Of a stretch of 64,000 bases of DNA, positions 51,709-59,301 are shown piece after piece. Within the stretch, counting starts at the first letter, position 1. Every line of letters begins with the position of its first letter. The position numbers and the translations under genes were made by a program. The DNA is from JABCPE02 sp963520375. Its GTDB lineage: Bacteria; Bacteroidota; Bacteroidia; Flavobacteriales; Weeksellaceae. Location: contig CAUQQF010000002.1 in assembly GCA_963520375.1 (NCBI GenBank), positions 1 to 64,000 of the forward strand, written 5' to 3'. The notes under the pieces were generated by a model. That model was given only the letters and a program-made list of their open reading frames with translations. It did not search any database and had not been told where the DNA came from.

Positions 51709-51716
51709 TATCTTTG
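51709..51716 (+). promoter_or_regulatory. TAnnTTTG promoter element for the outer-membrane barrel gene
   Basis: TATCTTTG lies 30 bases before the ATG at 51747. Confidence 0.65.
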
Positions 51717-51746
51717 TCCCTGTTTTAAAAATTTAAATTTTATTTT

Positions 51747-52289
51747 ATGAAAAAGATTTTAGCATGTGCATCTTTATTTTTTGCTGTAGCTACAGCATCT
51801 GCACAAGGAGCTTTGGAACAAAACAAAGTACAAATTAATGGAGGCGTAGGGCTATCTGGATTTGGAGTACCTGTGTACTTAGGATTAGATTATGGAATAG
51901 CTAGAGACTTTACTATTGGAGCAGAGGCTTCTTATAGTTCTAAAAAAATGAGTGGTGGTTATTTTGATGACAAGTATTCCTTTTTTGGATTTGGTGTTAA
52001 TGGAAACTATCATTTTGATAGATTACTAAAACTTCCAAATGAATTTAATCTATATGCAGGAGCTACATTAGGTTATTATAATGTTAGCAATTCAAAGACA
52101 TATACTGGTCCTACTGGTCTTGAATCATATTATGAAAATCTCCATACAAGTTTTGCTGTTTCAGGTTTTGACTTAGGATTACAAATCGGGGGAAGATATT
52201 TCTTTACTAAAAACCTTGGCTTGAACCTTCAATTTGGTGGTGGAATTAATACTTTTGGAGGAAGAATTGGTCTTACTTATAAACTATAA
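51747..52289 (+). CDS. Outer-membrane beta-barrel protein
   Basis: A signal peptide (MKKILACASLFFAVATASAQ) precedes a Gly- and aromatic-rich protein of about 160 residues. It has regular alternation expected for an eight-strand barrel (GGVGLSGFGVPVYLGLDYG, FGFGVNGNYHF, LNLYAG-like strands). It ends GGRIGLTYKL, a terminal strand with an aromatic residue near the end as in BAM substrates. It belongs to the broad OmpW/OMP_b-brl type, with no more specific function visible. It is a single-gene unit with promoter and terminator. Confidence 0.83.
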   Translation: MKKILACASLFFAVATASAQGALEQNKVQINGGVGLSGFGVPVYLGLDYGIARDFTIGAEASYSSKKMSGGYFDDKYSFFGFGVNGNYHFDRLLKLPNEFNLYAGATLGYYNVSNSKTYTGPTGLESYYENLHTSFAVSGFDLGLQIGGRYFFTKNLGLNLQFGGGINTFGGRIGLTYKL

Positions 52290-52307
52290 GAAAATAAAAA
52301 CCAACAT

Positions 52308-52337
52308 AAAGGAGATAGAAATTTCTATCTCCTTTTT
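52308..52337 (+). terminator. Terminator after the outer-membrane barrel gene
   Basis: A 13-bp stem (AAAGGAGATAGAA with TTCTATCTCCTTT) is followed by a T run. Confidence 0.85.
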
Positions 52338-52387
52338 TAGTTATTTTATAAATTCTTTTTTATTTTTAGACCCTAAAATCATAAATA

Positions 52388-53941
52388 ATGTCAAAAAAGG
52401 AAAAATTTATAGCAGAAACTACGCCTCGCTACACTGCAAAAGGGCATTTCTTTACCCTTGGAAAAGGAATTTTGGATGGAGAAGTCATCCCTGAAGTAGA
52501 TGTAAACATCCCTCTGCGAACCATCAACAGACACGGCCTCATCGCTGGAGCAACAGGAACAGGAAAAACCAAAACACTACAAGCCTTCGTAGAGCAGCTC
52601 TCCCACCATGGCATATCTTCTTTGGTAATGGATATCAAGGGAGACCTTTCTGGAATAGCAGCCACAGGAGAAATGAACAGCCGTATCCAAGAAAGATATG
52701 ATAAAACCAAATTACCATACCAGCCGCAGGCTTTCCCTGTGGAGCTAATGTCTCTCTCTGCGGAGAAAGGAGTAAAACTTAGAGCTACTGTTACCGAATT
52801 TGGACCTGTGCTTTTGAGTAAAATTCTAGGGCTAAATGACACACAGACCAGCATCATGTCTATCGTTTTCAAATATTGTGATGACAAAGGTCTTCCTCTG
52901 ATAGATTTAGAGGATTTGAAAAAAGTATTACAGTATGTAACTGATAATGAACGAGGTAAAAAAGAACTGGCTGACGGCTATGGCTCTATCGCTCCCGCAT
53001 CATTAGGCGCTATCCTGAGAAGCATCGTAGCACTAGAACAGCAGGGCGCTACACAAATCTTCGGAGAACCCAGCTTTGATGTTTTAGACTTACTAAAAAC
53101 AAGAAACGAAAAAGGTGTGGTAAACATCCTTCGTGTAGTGGATATCCAAAACAAACCTGCCCTGTTCTCTACTTTTATTTTGTCTCTTTTTGCTGAAATA
53201 TATTTGACTCTTCCAGAAGCAGGTGACCTAGATAAACCTAAATTGGCTGTTTTCATAGACGAAGCTCATTTAATCTTTAAAGATGCTCCAAAAGTACTTT
53301 TAGAACAAATAGAAACGATGGTAAAACTTATTCGTTCCAAAGGTGTGGGAATTTATTTCATCACGCAGGTGCCTGGCGATATTCCAGAATCTGTTTTGAG
53401 TCAGCTGGGACTAAAAATACAGCACGCCCTAAGAGGATTCACCGCAAAAGACAAAAAAGAAATCTCCAAAGCCGTGGAAAACTACCCTATGAGTGAGTTT
53501 TATAAAGCGAGTGAACTCATCCAGTCCCTCGGAATTGGGGAGGCTTTCGTAACGGCATTAGACGAAAAAGGAATCCCTACTCCGCTGGTTCACACTTATT
53601 TAATTTCGCCAGAAAGTAGAATGGATATCCTATCTCCAGAGGAAATTGACAATCTCGTAAACCAATCAGAATTAGTAAGAAAATACAACCAAACTGTTGA
53701 CAAAGAGTCTGCCTACGAAATATTATTACGAAGAATGAATGAAGAGCAGGGAAATACTACAGATACAGAAACCAGCAAACCTCAGCAGAGCAAACCTGCC
53801 AAGGAAGAGCCTTCTATGTTTGAAAGCATCTTAGGAAGCCCTATGGTTCAGACTTTTGGGAAAACCCTAATGAGAGAAGGAGCAAAAGCCATCATGGGAA
53901 TGATAGGACTTAAAAAGACCACCAAAGGTTCTAAAAAATAA
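52388..53941 (+). CDS. HerA/FtsK-like ATPase, YjgR (DUF853) type
   Basis: This P-loop ATPase is related to the HerA-FtsK superfamily. Walker A is GATGTGKTKT at about residues 53-62, followed by LVMDIKGDLSGIA, and Walker B is LAVFIDEAHLIF near 290. KGVGIYFITQVPGDIPESVLSQLG lies near 320, a sensor-like segment typical of YjgR. The tail of about 80 residues carries a Gln/Ser/Lys-rich linker and ends in a Gly- and Met-rich segment. The YjgR family function is not established; DNA translocation or repair is likely by homology. At 517 residues it is full length. It has its own terminator, so it is separate from the exonuclease gene. Confidence 0.88.
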   Translation: MSKKEKFIAETTPRYTAKGHFFTLGKGILDGEVIPEVDVNIPLRTINRHGLIAGATGTGKTKTLQAFVEQLSHHGISSLVMDIKGDLSGIAATGEMNSRIQERYDKTKLPYQPQAFPVELMSLSAEKGVKLRATVTEFGPVLLSKILGLNDTQTSIMSIVFKYCDDKGLPLIDLEDLKKVLQYVTDNERGKKELADGYGSIAPASLGAILRSIVALEQQGATQIFGEPSFDVLDLLKTRNEKGVVNILRVVDIQNKPALFSTFILSLFAEIYLTLPEAGDLDKPKLAVFIDEAHLIFKDAPKVLLEQIETMVKLIRSKGVGIYFITQVPGDIPESVLSQLGLKIQHALRGFTAKDKKEISKAVENYPMSEFYKASELIQSLGIGEAFVTALDEKGIPTPLVHTYLISPESRMDILSPEEIDNLVNQSELVRKYNQTVDKESAYEILLRRMNEEQGNTTDTETSKPQQSKPAKEEPSMFESILGSPMVQTFGKTLMREGAKAIMGMIGLKKTTKGSKK

Positions 53942-53952
53942 TTTTTTATTTA

Positions 53953-53980
53953 AAATTCCCTTCATTTTCGGAGGGAATTT
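53953..53980 (+). terminator. Terminator after the YjgR-like gene
   Basis: A 9-bp stem (AAATTCCCT with AGGGAATTT) and a 10-base loop lie in AT-rich flanks. The T run is interrupted. Confidence 0.65.
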
Positions 53981-54045
53981 ATATTTATAAATAAAAAATC
54001 TATTAAGTAAAATTTAATGAAAATAAAGCAGACACATGGCTGAAC

Positions 54046-54077
54046 TTTGACCATTTAGCATTAAAACTTTATCTTTG
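54046..54077 (+). promoter_or_regulatory. Promoter of the DnaQ-type exonuclease gene
   Basis: TTTG (54046-54049) is followed after 20 bases by TATCTTTG (54070-54077), an exact Bacteroidota promoter. The transcript should start near 54084, supporting the ATG at 54098. Confidence 0.75.
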
Positions 54078-54097
54078 CAGCTTTGATTGATGGTAAA

Positions 54098-55321
54098 ATG
54101 TATTCAGTAATAGACATAGAAAGTAACGGCGCAGGATTCAGAGAGGAATGCATCATAGAACTCGCTATTTTTGTTTATGATGGACATGAGGTGGTAGACC
54201 AGTTCATCACGCTCGTTAATCCCGAAGCCGAAATTACCCAATATGTCCAAAAACTCACTGGGATAACTCCCAAAATGGTCAAAAGAGCACCAAAATTCCA
54301 CGAGATAGCAAAACGGGTGATAGAAATGACCGAAAACACCACTCTCGTGGGACACAATGTAGAGTTTGACTACCGTATGCTGCGCCAGTCTTTCCGAAGA
54401 TTGGGATTTGATTTTAAAATCAATACCATAGACACCCTTCCATTAGCCAAAAAACTCATTCCCGATGTAGAAAGCTACTCACTTGGGAAACTTTGTAAAT
54501 CTGTGGGCATCCCGCTTTCAGATGCTCATCGTGCTGGCGGCGATGCCAGAGCGACATTGGATTTGTTTAAACTTCTAATCTCAAAAGACACTGAAAACCA
54601 GATTATTCAACAGCATCAAGAAGAAACACAATCCAAACTCTACATCAATAAAATCAACGAACTTACCGAAAATCTACCTTCTGAAAAAGGGATTTTCTAC
54701 CTACAAGATAAAGCAGGAAAAATCATTTTCTGCGATTTCAGCGACAATATATACAAGTCCGCAAAGGGAATTTTAAACTCTAAATCCAAAAGAAACATTC
54801 AGTTTCAAAAAAATGTAGAGCAAATTTACTACGAATTTACTGGCACGGACATCATCGCCCTGCTGATGCTGAAAGAAAAAAAAGTAAAAAGAAATACTTC
54901 TAAACCTTTTGTTATAAGATACAGTGCGCAGACAGGCTCTTTCTTCGTTTCCTCATCTAAAAAGAATGAGGGTGAAACGGATTTATTTAATTTCAAATAT
55001 CCTTCTCAGGCCGAAAAATTATTATCAATCCTACAAAAAGAAAATTTAGATTATAAAGCCTTGAAAAAGAAAATTTCTTTCGCTGGAAGGAACGAGCTGT
55101 GGGTAGGACAAGGGAGAACACTCGGCGAGCATTCTTTTCTGGCTTTCAAAGGCGGGAAATTCGTCGGCTATGGTTTCTATGAACTCTACCATCAGACGCT
55201 CTCTTGGGAAAAAATTCTAAAACTCACCATTCCCGTTACCACTCTTCCAAAAGAAATAAAAAACGAGATGCAGATAGCCTATCTCAAAGGAGAATTTAAG
55301 GTTATCAAAATCAATTCGTAG
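54098..55321 (+). CDS. DnaQ-type 3'-5' exonuclease with a decayed GIY-YIG domain
   Basis: The first 165 residues are a DEDD exonuclease like the polymerase III epsilon subunit. Exo I is VIDIESNG with Asp6 and Glu8, Exo II is LVGHNVEFDYRML, and Exo III is HRAGGDARATLDLF, so it should be active. From about residue 192 it continues LPSEKGIFYLQDKAGKIIFC, the layout of the UvrC/Cho GIY-YIG domain. The key residues are changed: GIY is GIF (198-200), YIG is FCD (211-213), and the following Arg region reads NIYKSA. The rest, to 407, is unassigned. I chose ATG 54098 over TTG 54083 from the promoter. It converges with aat and overlaps it by 11 bases. Confidence 0.87.
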   Translation: MYSVIDIESNGAGFREECIIELAIFVYDGHEVVDQFITLVNPEAEITQYVQKLTGITPKMVKRAPKFHEIAKRVIEMTENTTLVGHNVEFDYRMLRQSFRRLGFDFKINTIDTLPLAKKLIPDVESYSLGKLCKSVGIPLSDAHRAGGDARATLDLFKLLISKDTENQIIQQHQEETQSKLYINKINELTENLPSEKGIFYLQDKAGKIIFCDFSDNIYKSAKGILNSKSKRNIQFQKNVEQIYYEFTGTDIIALLMLKEKKVKRNTSKPFVIRYSAQTGSFFVSSSKKNEGETDLFNFKYPSQAEKLLSILQKENLDYKALKKKISFAGRNELWVGQGRTLGEHSFLAFKGGKFVGYGFYELYHQTLSWEKILKLTIPVTTLPKEIKNEMQIAYLKGEFKVIKINS

Positions 55322-55955
55322 GCTTACGGAGAATATCCAAAAACTCTATTTTAGGGATTTCCCTCGCTCCAAGGCTTTCCAAATGCTCTGTATAGACCTG
55401 ACAATCTATGAGTTTGTATCGGTCAGCATTTTTTTCTACAAACTGAATAAATCCTGCTTTACTAGCATTACTCACTTTGCTAAACATACTCTCGCCACAG
55501 AAAACATGCCCCATTTCCACACCATAAAAACCTCCTACCAATTCCCCATTTTCCCAGACTTCTATACTTTTGGCTTTTCCCTGCTGATTTAGTTCTGTGT
55601 ATGCTTTTATCATTTCTTCCGAAATCCAAGTCCCATCCTGCCCTCTTCGTGAAATGCTCGCACAATTTCTCATTACTTCCTCAAAACATTTATTCTCTGT
55701 GAAAACAAATTTGCCATCTCTCAGGATTTTTCGCATCGATTTAGAAATTTTCAGCTCTTCTGGAAAAAGCACAAACCGAGGATCTGGACTCCACCAGAAA
55801 ATCTCATCACCTTCATTGAACCACGGAAAAATCCCCAAAGAATAAGCCAAAATCAGCCGCTGAGCAGACAAATCTCCTCCTACGGCAACAATCTCGCTTT
55901 CGGGATGATATTTGTACGGGTCTGGAAACCAAATTTCCGAATCTAATTGATACAT
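55311..55955 (-). CDS. aat: Leucyl/phenylalanyl-tRNA--protein transferase
   Basis: Aat attaches Leu or Phe to proteins with basic N-termini, marking them for ClpS-ClpAP degradation. Diagnostic segments are VAVGGDLSAQRLILAYSLGIFPWF near residue 25-48, WWSPDPRFVLFPEELKISKSMRK near 55-77, and GGFYGVEMGHVFCGESMFSKVSNASK near 143-168. The length of 214 is standard. Its last 11 bases overlap the end of the convergent exonuclease gene. It follows a terminator for the DUF3127 gene and must have its own promoter, which I did not identify with confidence. Confidence 0.95.
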   Translation of the reverse strand: MYQLDSEIWFPDPYKYHPESEIVAVGGDLSAQRLILAYSLGIFPWFNEGDEIFWWSPDPRFVLFPEELKISKSMRKILRDGKFVFTENKCFEEVMRNCASISRRGQDGTWISEEMIKAYTELNQQGKAKSIEVWENGELVGGFYGVEMGHVFCGESMFSKVSNASKAGFIQFVEKNADRYKLIDCQVYTEHLESLGAREIPKIEFLDILRKPTN

Positions 55956-55970
55956 TTATTAAAATTTAAA

Positions 55971-55994
55971 AAATCCCACTAAACAGCAGGATTT
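55971..55994 (-). terminator. Terminator after the DUF3127 gene
   Basis: A 10-bp stem with two G-T pairs (minus strand AAATCCTGCT with AGTGGGATTT) and a 4-base loop are followed by TTTTTT on the minus strand. Confidence 0.7.
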
Positions 55995-56014
55995 ATTTTA
56001 TAATAAGATTTTAT

Positions 56015-56395
56015 TTAAAATGGTAAATCATCATCTGACTCTTCGTCAAACGGATTGTCATTCACCGCAGAAGACTGTGATGCTGCAGGCGCCGTGTATG
56101 TAGGCTCATCAAAGCTGCTTCCATCTGTTTTTTCCAATCTCCATGCCGTGATAGAATTAAAATACTTCACCTGTCCCTCTGGATTCGTCCATTCTCTTCC
56201 TCTGATATTGATTCCTACCTTTACTTTATCTCCTTCTGACACTTGGTCCAAAAGTGATATTTTTTCAGATAAAAACTCTATACTGATGGGCTGCGGATAC
56301 TGCTCCTCTGTAAGTAACACCATCTCTCTTTTCTGAAAACCGCTTGGAAAAGTTTGAGTTTGAAATACTTTCTTCACTGTCCCTTGTAATTCCAT
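56015..56395 (-). CDS. DUF3127 protein with an SSB-like acidic tail
   Basis: This small 126-residue protein has a beta-rich, OB-fold-like N-terminal domain. MELQGTVKKVFQTQTFPSGFQKREMVL is followed by VSEGDKVKVGINIRGREW and YFNSITAWRLEKT, the usual DUF3127 pattern. After a short Ala/Ser/Pro linker it ends in DNPFDEESDDDLPF. That acidic end closing in Asp-Leu-Pro-Phe closely resembles the DDDIPF tip with which single-stranded DNA-binding protein recruits repair and replication partners. This suggests a ssDNA- or RNA-binding role, which is inferred from shape, not shown. It is a single-gene unit with a terminator. Confidence 0.85.
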   Translation of the reverse strand: MELQGTVKKVFQTQTFPSGFQKREMVLLTEEQYPQPISIEFLSEKISLLDQVSEGDKVKVGINIRGREWTNPEGQVKYFNSITAWRLEKTDGSSFDEPTYTAPAASQSSAVNDNPFDEESDDDLPF

Positions 56396-56469
56396 AGAAA
56401 TATAAATTTTAGCTGGTAAAGTTAAAAAACTATTTTAAAAGGAAAAAATAAAAAAAAATATATTTATGC

Positions 56470-56499
56470 TTGTGGATTAAAAATAAGTTTGTATATTTG
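56470..56499 (+). promoter_or_regulatory. Promoter of the tRNA cluster
   Basis: TTG (56470-56472) is followed after 19 bases by TATATTTG (56492-56499), 34 bases before the first tRNA. Confidence 0.7.
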
Positions 56500-56533
56500 C
56501 AATCACAAAAGAACAAAGTAGTTCATTTTTTCC

Positions 56534-56615
56534 GCGGATGTGGTGTAATTGGTAGCCACGCCAGACTTAGGATCTGGTGCCGAGAGGCGTGGGGGTTCGA
56601 GTCCCTTCATCCGCA
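56534..56615 (+). tRNA. tRNA-Leu (anticodon TAG)
   Basis: The acceptor stem GCGGATG (56534-56540) pairs with CATCCGC (56608-56614). The anticodon stem is CCAGA/TCTGG and loop CTTAGGA has anticodon TAG at 56568-56570. A long variable arm and the T arm GGTTCGAGTCC are present. The discriminator is A and CCA is not encoded. Confidence 0.96.
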
Positions 56616-56620
56616 CAGTT

Positions 56621-56696
56621 GCGAAAATAGCTCAGTTGGTAGAGCACAACCTTGCCAAGGTTGGGGTCGCGGGTTCGAATCCCGTTTTTCGCTCCA
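56621..56696 (+). tRNA. tRNA-Gly (anticodon GCC)
   Basis: The acceptor stem GCGAAAA (56621-56627) pairs with TTTTCGC (56686-56692). Anticodon stem CAACC/GGTTG has loop TTGCCAA with GCC at 56654-56656. The T arm is present, and CCA is encoded at 56694-56696, unlike both neighbouring tRNAs. Confidence 0.96.
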
Positions 56697-56702
56697 TTCC
56701 AT

Positions 56703-56786
56703 GCCCTGGTGGTGGAACTGGTAGACACGCAGGACTTAAAATCCTGTGCCTCCTTTGGCGTGCGGGTTCAAGTCCCGCCTGGGGTA
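56703..56786 (+). tRNA. tRNA-Leu (anticodon TAA)
   Basis: The acceptor stem GCCCTGG pairs with CTGGGGT through several G-T pairs. Anticodon stem CAGGA/TCCTG has loop CTTAAAA with TAA at 56737-56739. The long variable arm is typical of tRNA-Leu. The discriminator is A and CCA is not encoded. Confidence 0.94.
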
Positions 56787-56790
56787 CTCT

Positions 56791-56832
56791 AAAACCTTGA
56801 TAATCCACTGATTGCCAAGGTTTTCTTCTTTT
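56791..56832 (+). terminator. Terminator after the tRNA cluster
   Basis: A 9-bp stem (AAAACCTTG with CAAGGTTTT) and a 16-base loop are followed by TTTTCTTCTTTTT. Confidence 0.75.
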
Positions 56833-56893
56833 TATAAACATTCATTTTTATTAAATTTAAAATAGTTTTAAAAATAATTTTCTCATAAAAATA

Positions 56894-56931
56894 AATAAAG
56901 CCAATCTTTGTAATTAAAGATTGGCTTTATT
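56894..56931 (-). terminator. Terminator after the bacilliredoxin gene
   Basis: A perfect 16-bp stem (AATAAAGCCAATCTTT with its complement) and a six-base loop are followed by T-rich sequence on the minus strand and also on the plus strand. It could serve both directions. Confidence 0.85.
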
Positions 56932-56952
56932 CTTTTTCTAAAAAGTATCTTT

Positions 56953-57363
56953 TTAGCAGAACTCTTCATAAGCTGCTTGCAAATTAGCAGCGATAGCTCC
57001 TGCTGGATGTCCTTCTATATGATGTCTTTCTATCATATGAACAAGCTCGCCATCTTTGAACAAAGCAATAGATGGAGAAGACGGCGGGAATGGTGCCATG
57101 TGCTTTCTCGCTTCTGCTACAGCTTCCGTATCAAATCCTGCAAAAGCAGTCACTAAATGATCTGGTTTCTTATCTCCTGTAAGGGAATAAAGCACCCCTG
57201 GTCTCGCTGCTCCAGCAGAGCAACCACACACGGAGTTGATAACCAATAGCGTTGTCCCTTTCTGCCCAAGTGCTTCTACAACCTGCTCTGGCGTTGTAAG
57301 ATCTTTGAAACCATTTTCTGTAAGTTCTTCCTTCATAGGAATTACCAATTCTTCTGGATACAT
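56953..57363 (-). CDS. BrxA/BrxB-family bacilliredoxin
   Basis: This thioredoxin-fold protein removes bacillithiol, or a similar thiol, from oxidised proteins. The active site is C46-G-C48 in INSVCGCSAGAARPG, which is the YphP/YqiW-type CGC motif. The start MYPEELVIPMKEELTENGF is also typical, and the later segments VTAFAGFDTEAVAEAR, SPSIALFKDGELVHMIERHHIEG complete the fold. The length of 136 is normal. It lies 35 bases after pyk on the same strand and may be co-transcribed with it. Which thiol this bacterium uses cannot be told from this window. Confidence 0.9.
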   Translation of the reverse strand: MYPEELVIPMKEELTENGFKDLTTPEQVVEALGQKGTTLLVINSVCGCSAGAARPGVLYSLTGDKKPDHLVTAFAGFDTEAVAEARKHMAPFPPSSPSIALFKDGELVHMIERHHIEGHPAGAIAANLQAAYEEFC

Positions 57364-57398
57364 AATTTTATTTTATCAATTTTAGATTAAACAATATT

Positions 57399-58847
57399 TT
57401 AAATAGTTGAAAGTCTCAGTGTGTTAGTTTTTCCGCTTTCATACACTGGCATCGCATTTAGATTTACCACGAAATCTCCTTGCTTCACAAAGCCGTAATT
57501 ACTTGCCAACATATTCACTTGGATAACCGTTTCATCGGTAGATTTCTGCATGTCATAGTAGAACGCTCTAACTCCCCAAAGAAGATTAAGCTTCGCTAAA
57601 ACCCTTCTGTCTGAACAGAATACAATGATGTGAGCATGAGGTCTATGAGCCGAAATCTGGAACGCTGTATAGCCTGAATTGGTAAGCGTGATGATACCTT
57701 TCGCATTGGCTTTTTTAGCGATTCTCACCGCTGAATAGCAGACCATATCTGTGATGTAGCGGTCTTCGTCCTCGGTTTGGATTTTTTCAATAGGCTTATT
57801 GCTGCTCATATAGAGTTTATCTTTTTCGATATTGCTCACGATTTTAGCCATGTTTTTAATCACATCCACAGGATATTTCCCCACAGAAGTTTCACCAGAA
57901 AGCATCACAGCATCTGCACCATCCAGCACAGAGTTGGCAACATCATTCACCTCCGCACGAGTCGGTGTCAGGCTGTTGATCATGGTTTCCATCATCTGTG
58001 TAGCGATGATTACAGGTCTGGCGTGATTTCTTGCTGCTTCTACTAGTTTTTTTTGAACCACAGGAACTTCTTCCATTGGGATTTCCACCCCTAAATCTCC
58101 TCTGGCTACCATGATTCCATCACATTCTCTTAGGATTTCATCCATGTTTTCCACGCCTTCGGGTTTTTCTATTTTGGCAATAATAGGAGTATTCTGCTTT
58201 CCATTGGTATGATTTTGAATCAAATCTTTCAAATCTTTGATATCTTGTGCGTGTCTCACAAAGGAAAGTGCAATCCAGTCAAACTCATTATCCAGCATAA
58301 ATTTAGCATCCTCTATATCCTTTTCTGTAAGGGCAGGAAGCGAAATCGCTGTATTAGGAAGGTTTACTCCCTTTTTAGAGCTGAGCGGGCCGCCTTGTAT
58401 TGCTTTTGCTTTTACAATATCTTTTTGATTGGTTTCTATAACTTCAAAAACCAATTTACCATCATCTATCAGAATTCTCTCGCCTACTTTTACATCTTTC
58501 GCAAATCTTTCGTAGGTCATATACACTCTAGATGCATCGCCTTCTACATTTTCATTGGTAAAAGTAAGAATGTCCCCAGGGTTGATAAAAGAACCTTCTT
58601 TTACCACGCCCACACGGAGTTTAGGTCCTTGCAAATCCCCAAGAATAGCCGTATTAAAGCCGTATTCCTGATTGATAGAACGGATAAGTTCCACATTTTT
58701 CTTCACCAAATCATAGTCAGCGTGAGAAAAATTGATTCTAAACACATCCACTCCTTCTTTTATCATTTCTATCATGGTTTCTCTGCTAGAAGATGCAGGT
58801 CCCAATGTCGCTATTATCTTTGTTTTTTTCAAATCTCTATTTATCAT
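57399..58847 (-). CDS. pyk: Pyruvate kinase
   Basis: Pyruvate kinase makes pyruvate and ATP from phosphoenolpyruvate. It opens with KTKIIATLGPASSSRETMIEMI and has INFSHADYD near residue 38. The active-site segment IIAKIEKPEGVENMDEIL is near 222-239, followed by GIMVARGDLGVEIPMEEV and PVIIATQMMETMINSLTPTRAEVNDVAN. The C-terminal allosteric domain is present, total 482. It is the last essential gene of the acpP-fabF-rnc operon. It overlaps the preceding gene by 11 bases. Confidence 0.96.
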   Translation of the reverse strand: MINRDLKKTKIIATLGPASSSRETMIEMIKEGVDVFRINFSHADYDLVKKNVELIRSINQEYGFNTAILGDLQGPKLRVGVVKEGSFINPGDILTFTNENVEGDASRVYMTYERFAKDVKVGERILIDDGKLVFEVIETNQKDIVKAKAIQGGPLSSKKGVNLPNTAISLPALTEKDIEDAKFMLDNEFDWIALSFVRHAQDIKDLKDLIQNHTNGKQNTPIIAKIEKPEGVENMDEILRECDGIMVARGDLGVEIPMEEVPVVQKKLVEAARNHARPVIIATQMMETMINSLTPTRAEVNDVANSVLDGADAVMLSGETSVGKYPVDVIKNMAKIVSNIEKDKLYMSSNKPIEKIQTEDEDRYITDMVCYSAVRIAKKANAKGIITLTNSGYTAFQISAHRPHAHIIVFCSDRRVLAKLNLLWGVRAFYYDMQKSTDETVIQVNMLASNYGFVKQGDFVVNLNAMPVYESGKTNTLRLSTI

Positions 58848-59301
58848 AAATTATTATTTGGTATAGTTCATGTTCTGAAGACAGCTGGAATTCTTCTACG
58901 GAATCCACCCAATCCTGAGGAAAATTTATATTAGAAAAATCCTCCCAACCATCTTTTGAAAAGATTATATAATCTACTTCTTTATCAATAAAATGTTTTT
59001 CTTCATCTCCTTGCTGGAAAAGTTCATTTGGACTTGTCTGCTTTGTTTCGGACCAAAAAGACCTGTTAGCAAAGATAGTAAAATTAGCTTGTGTAATTTC
59101 ATCATAAGTTTCAAATTTTGGGAACTTATAATGCCTAAAATAATCCTCTGCCATTAGGTCATTAGCCCTATGAAAATTAAACAAATTGAGTTGATTTACC
59201 TTGAAAAACAGCTCATGATTAGATATTTGTTGTTTCAATTTTATCAACCCTATTACAATTTCTTCTTCTTCAAAATCAAGGAAAAATTTGTTACTTTTCA
59301 A
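58837..59301 (-). CDS. IPExxxVDY-family-like protein
   Basis: This 154-residue soluble protein lies between rnc and pyk, the place held by IPExxxVDY proteins in Bacteroidota. Sequence support is ELFFKVNQLNLFNFHRANDL, EDYFRHYKFPKFETYDE and the late segment DKEVDYIIF. That segment keeps VDY, but the IPE part is not intact (it reads HFI). It should therefore be a divergent member. Family function is unknown to me. It overlaps rnc and pyk by 11 bases at each end, implying coupled translation. Confidence 0.72.
   Translation of the reverse strand: MKSNKFFLDFEEEEIVIGLIKLKQQISNHELFFKVNQLNLFNFHRANDLMAEDYFRHYKFPKFETYDEITQANFTIFANRSFWSETKQTSPNELFQQGDEEKHFIDKEVDYIIFSKDGWEDFSNINFPQDWVDSVEEFQLSSEHELYQIIIYDK

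Noticed and set aside
56470..56841. Several overlapping frames over the tRNA cluster
   Set aside because: They run through the three tRNA genes and include their folded sequences, so they cannot be proteins.
58209..58934. Long plus-strand frame of 241 codons across pyk and its neighbour
   Set aside because: It is antisense to the well-supported pyruvate kinase gene, has unnatural composition (Phe, His and Cys-rich) and no recognisable motif, so it is a shadow of pyk.
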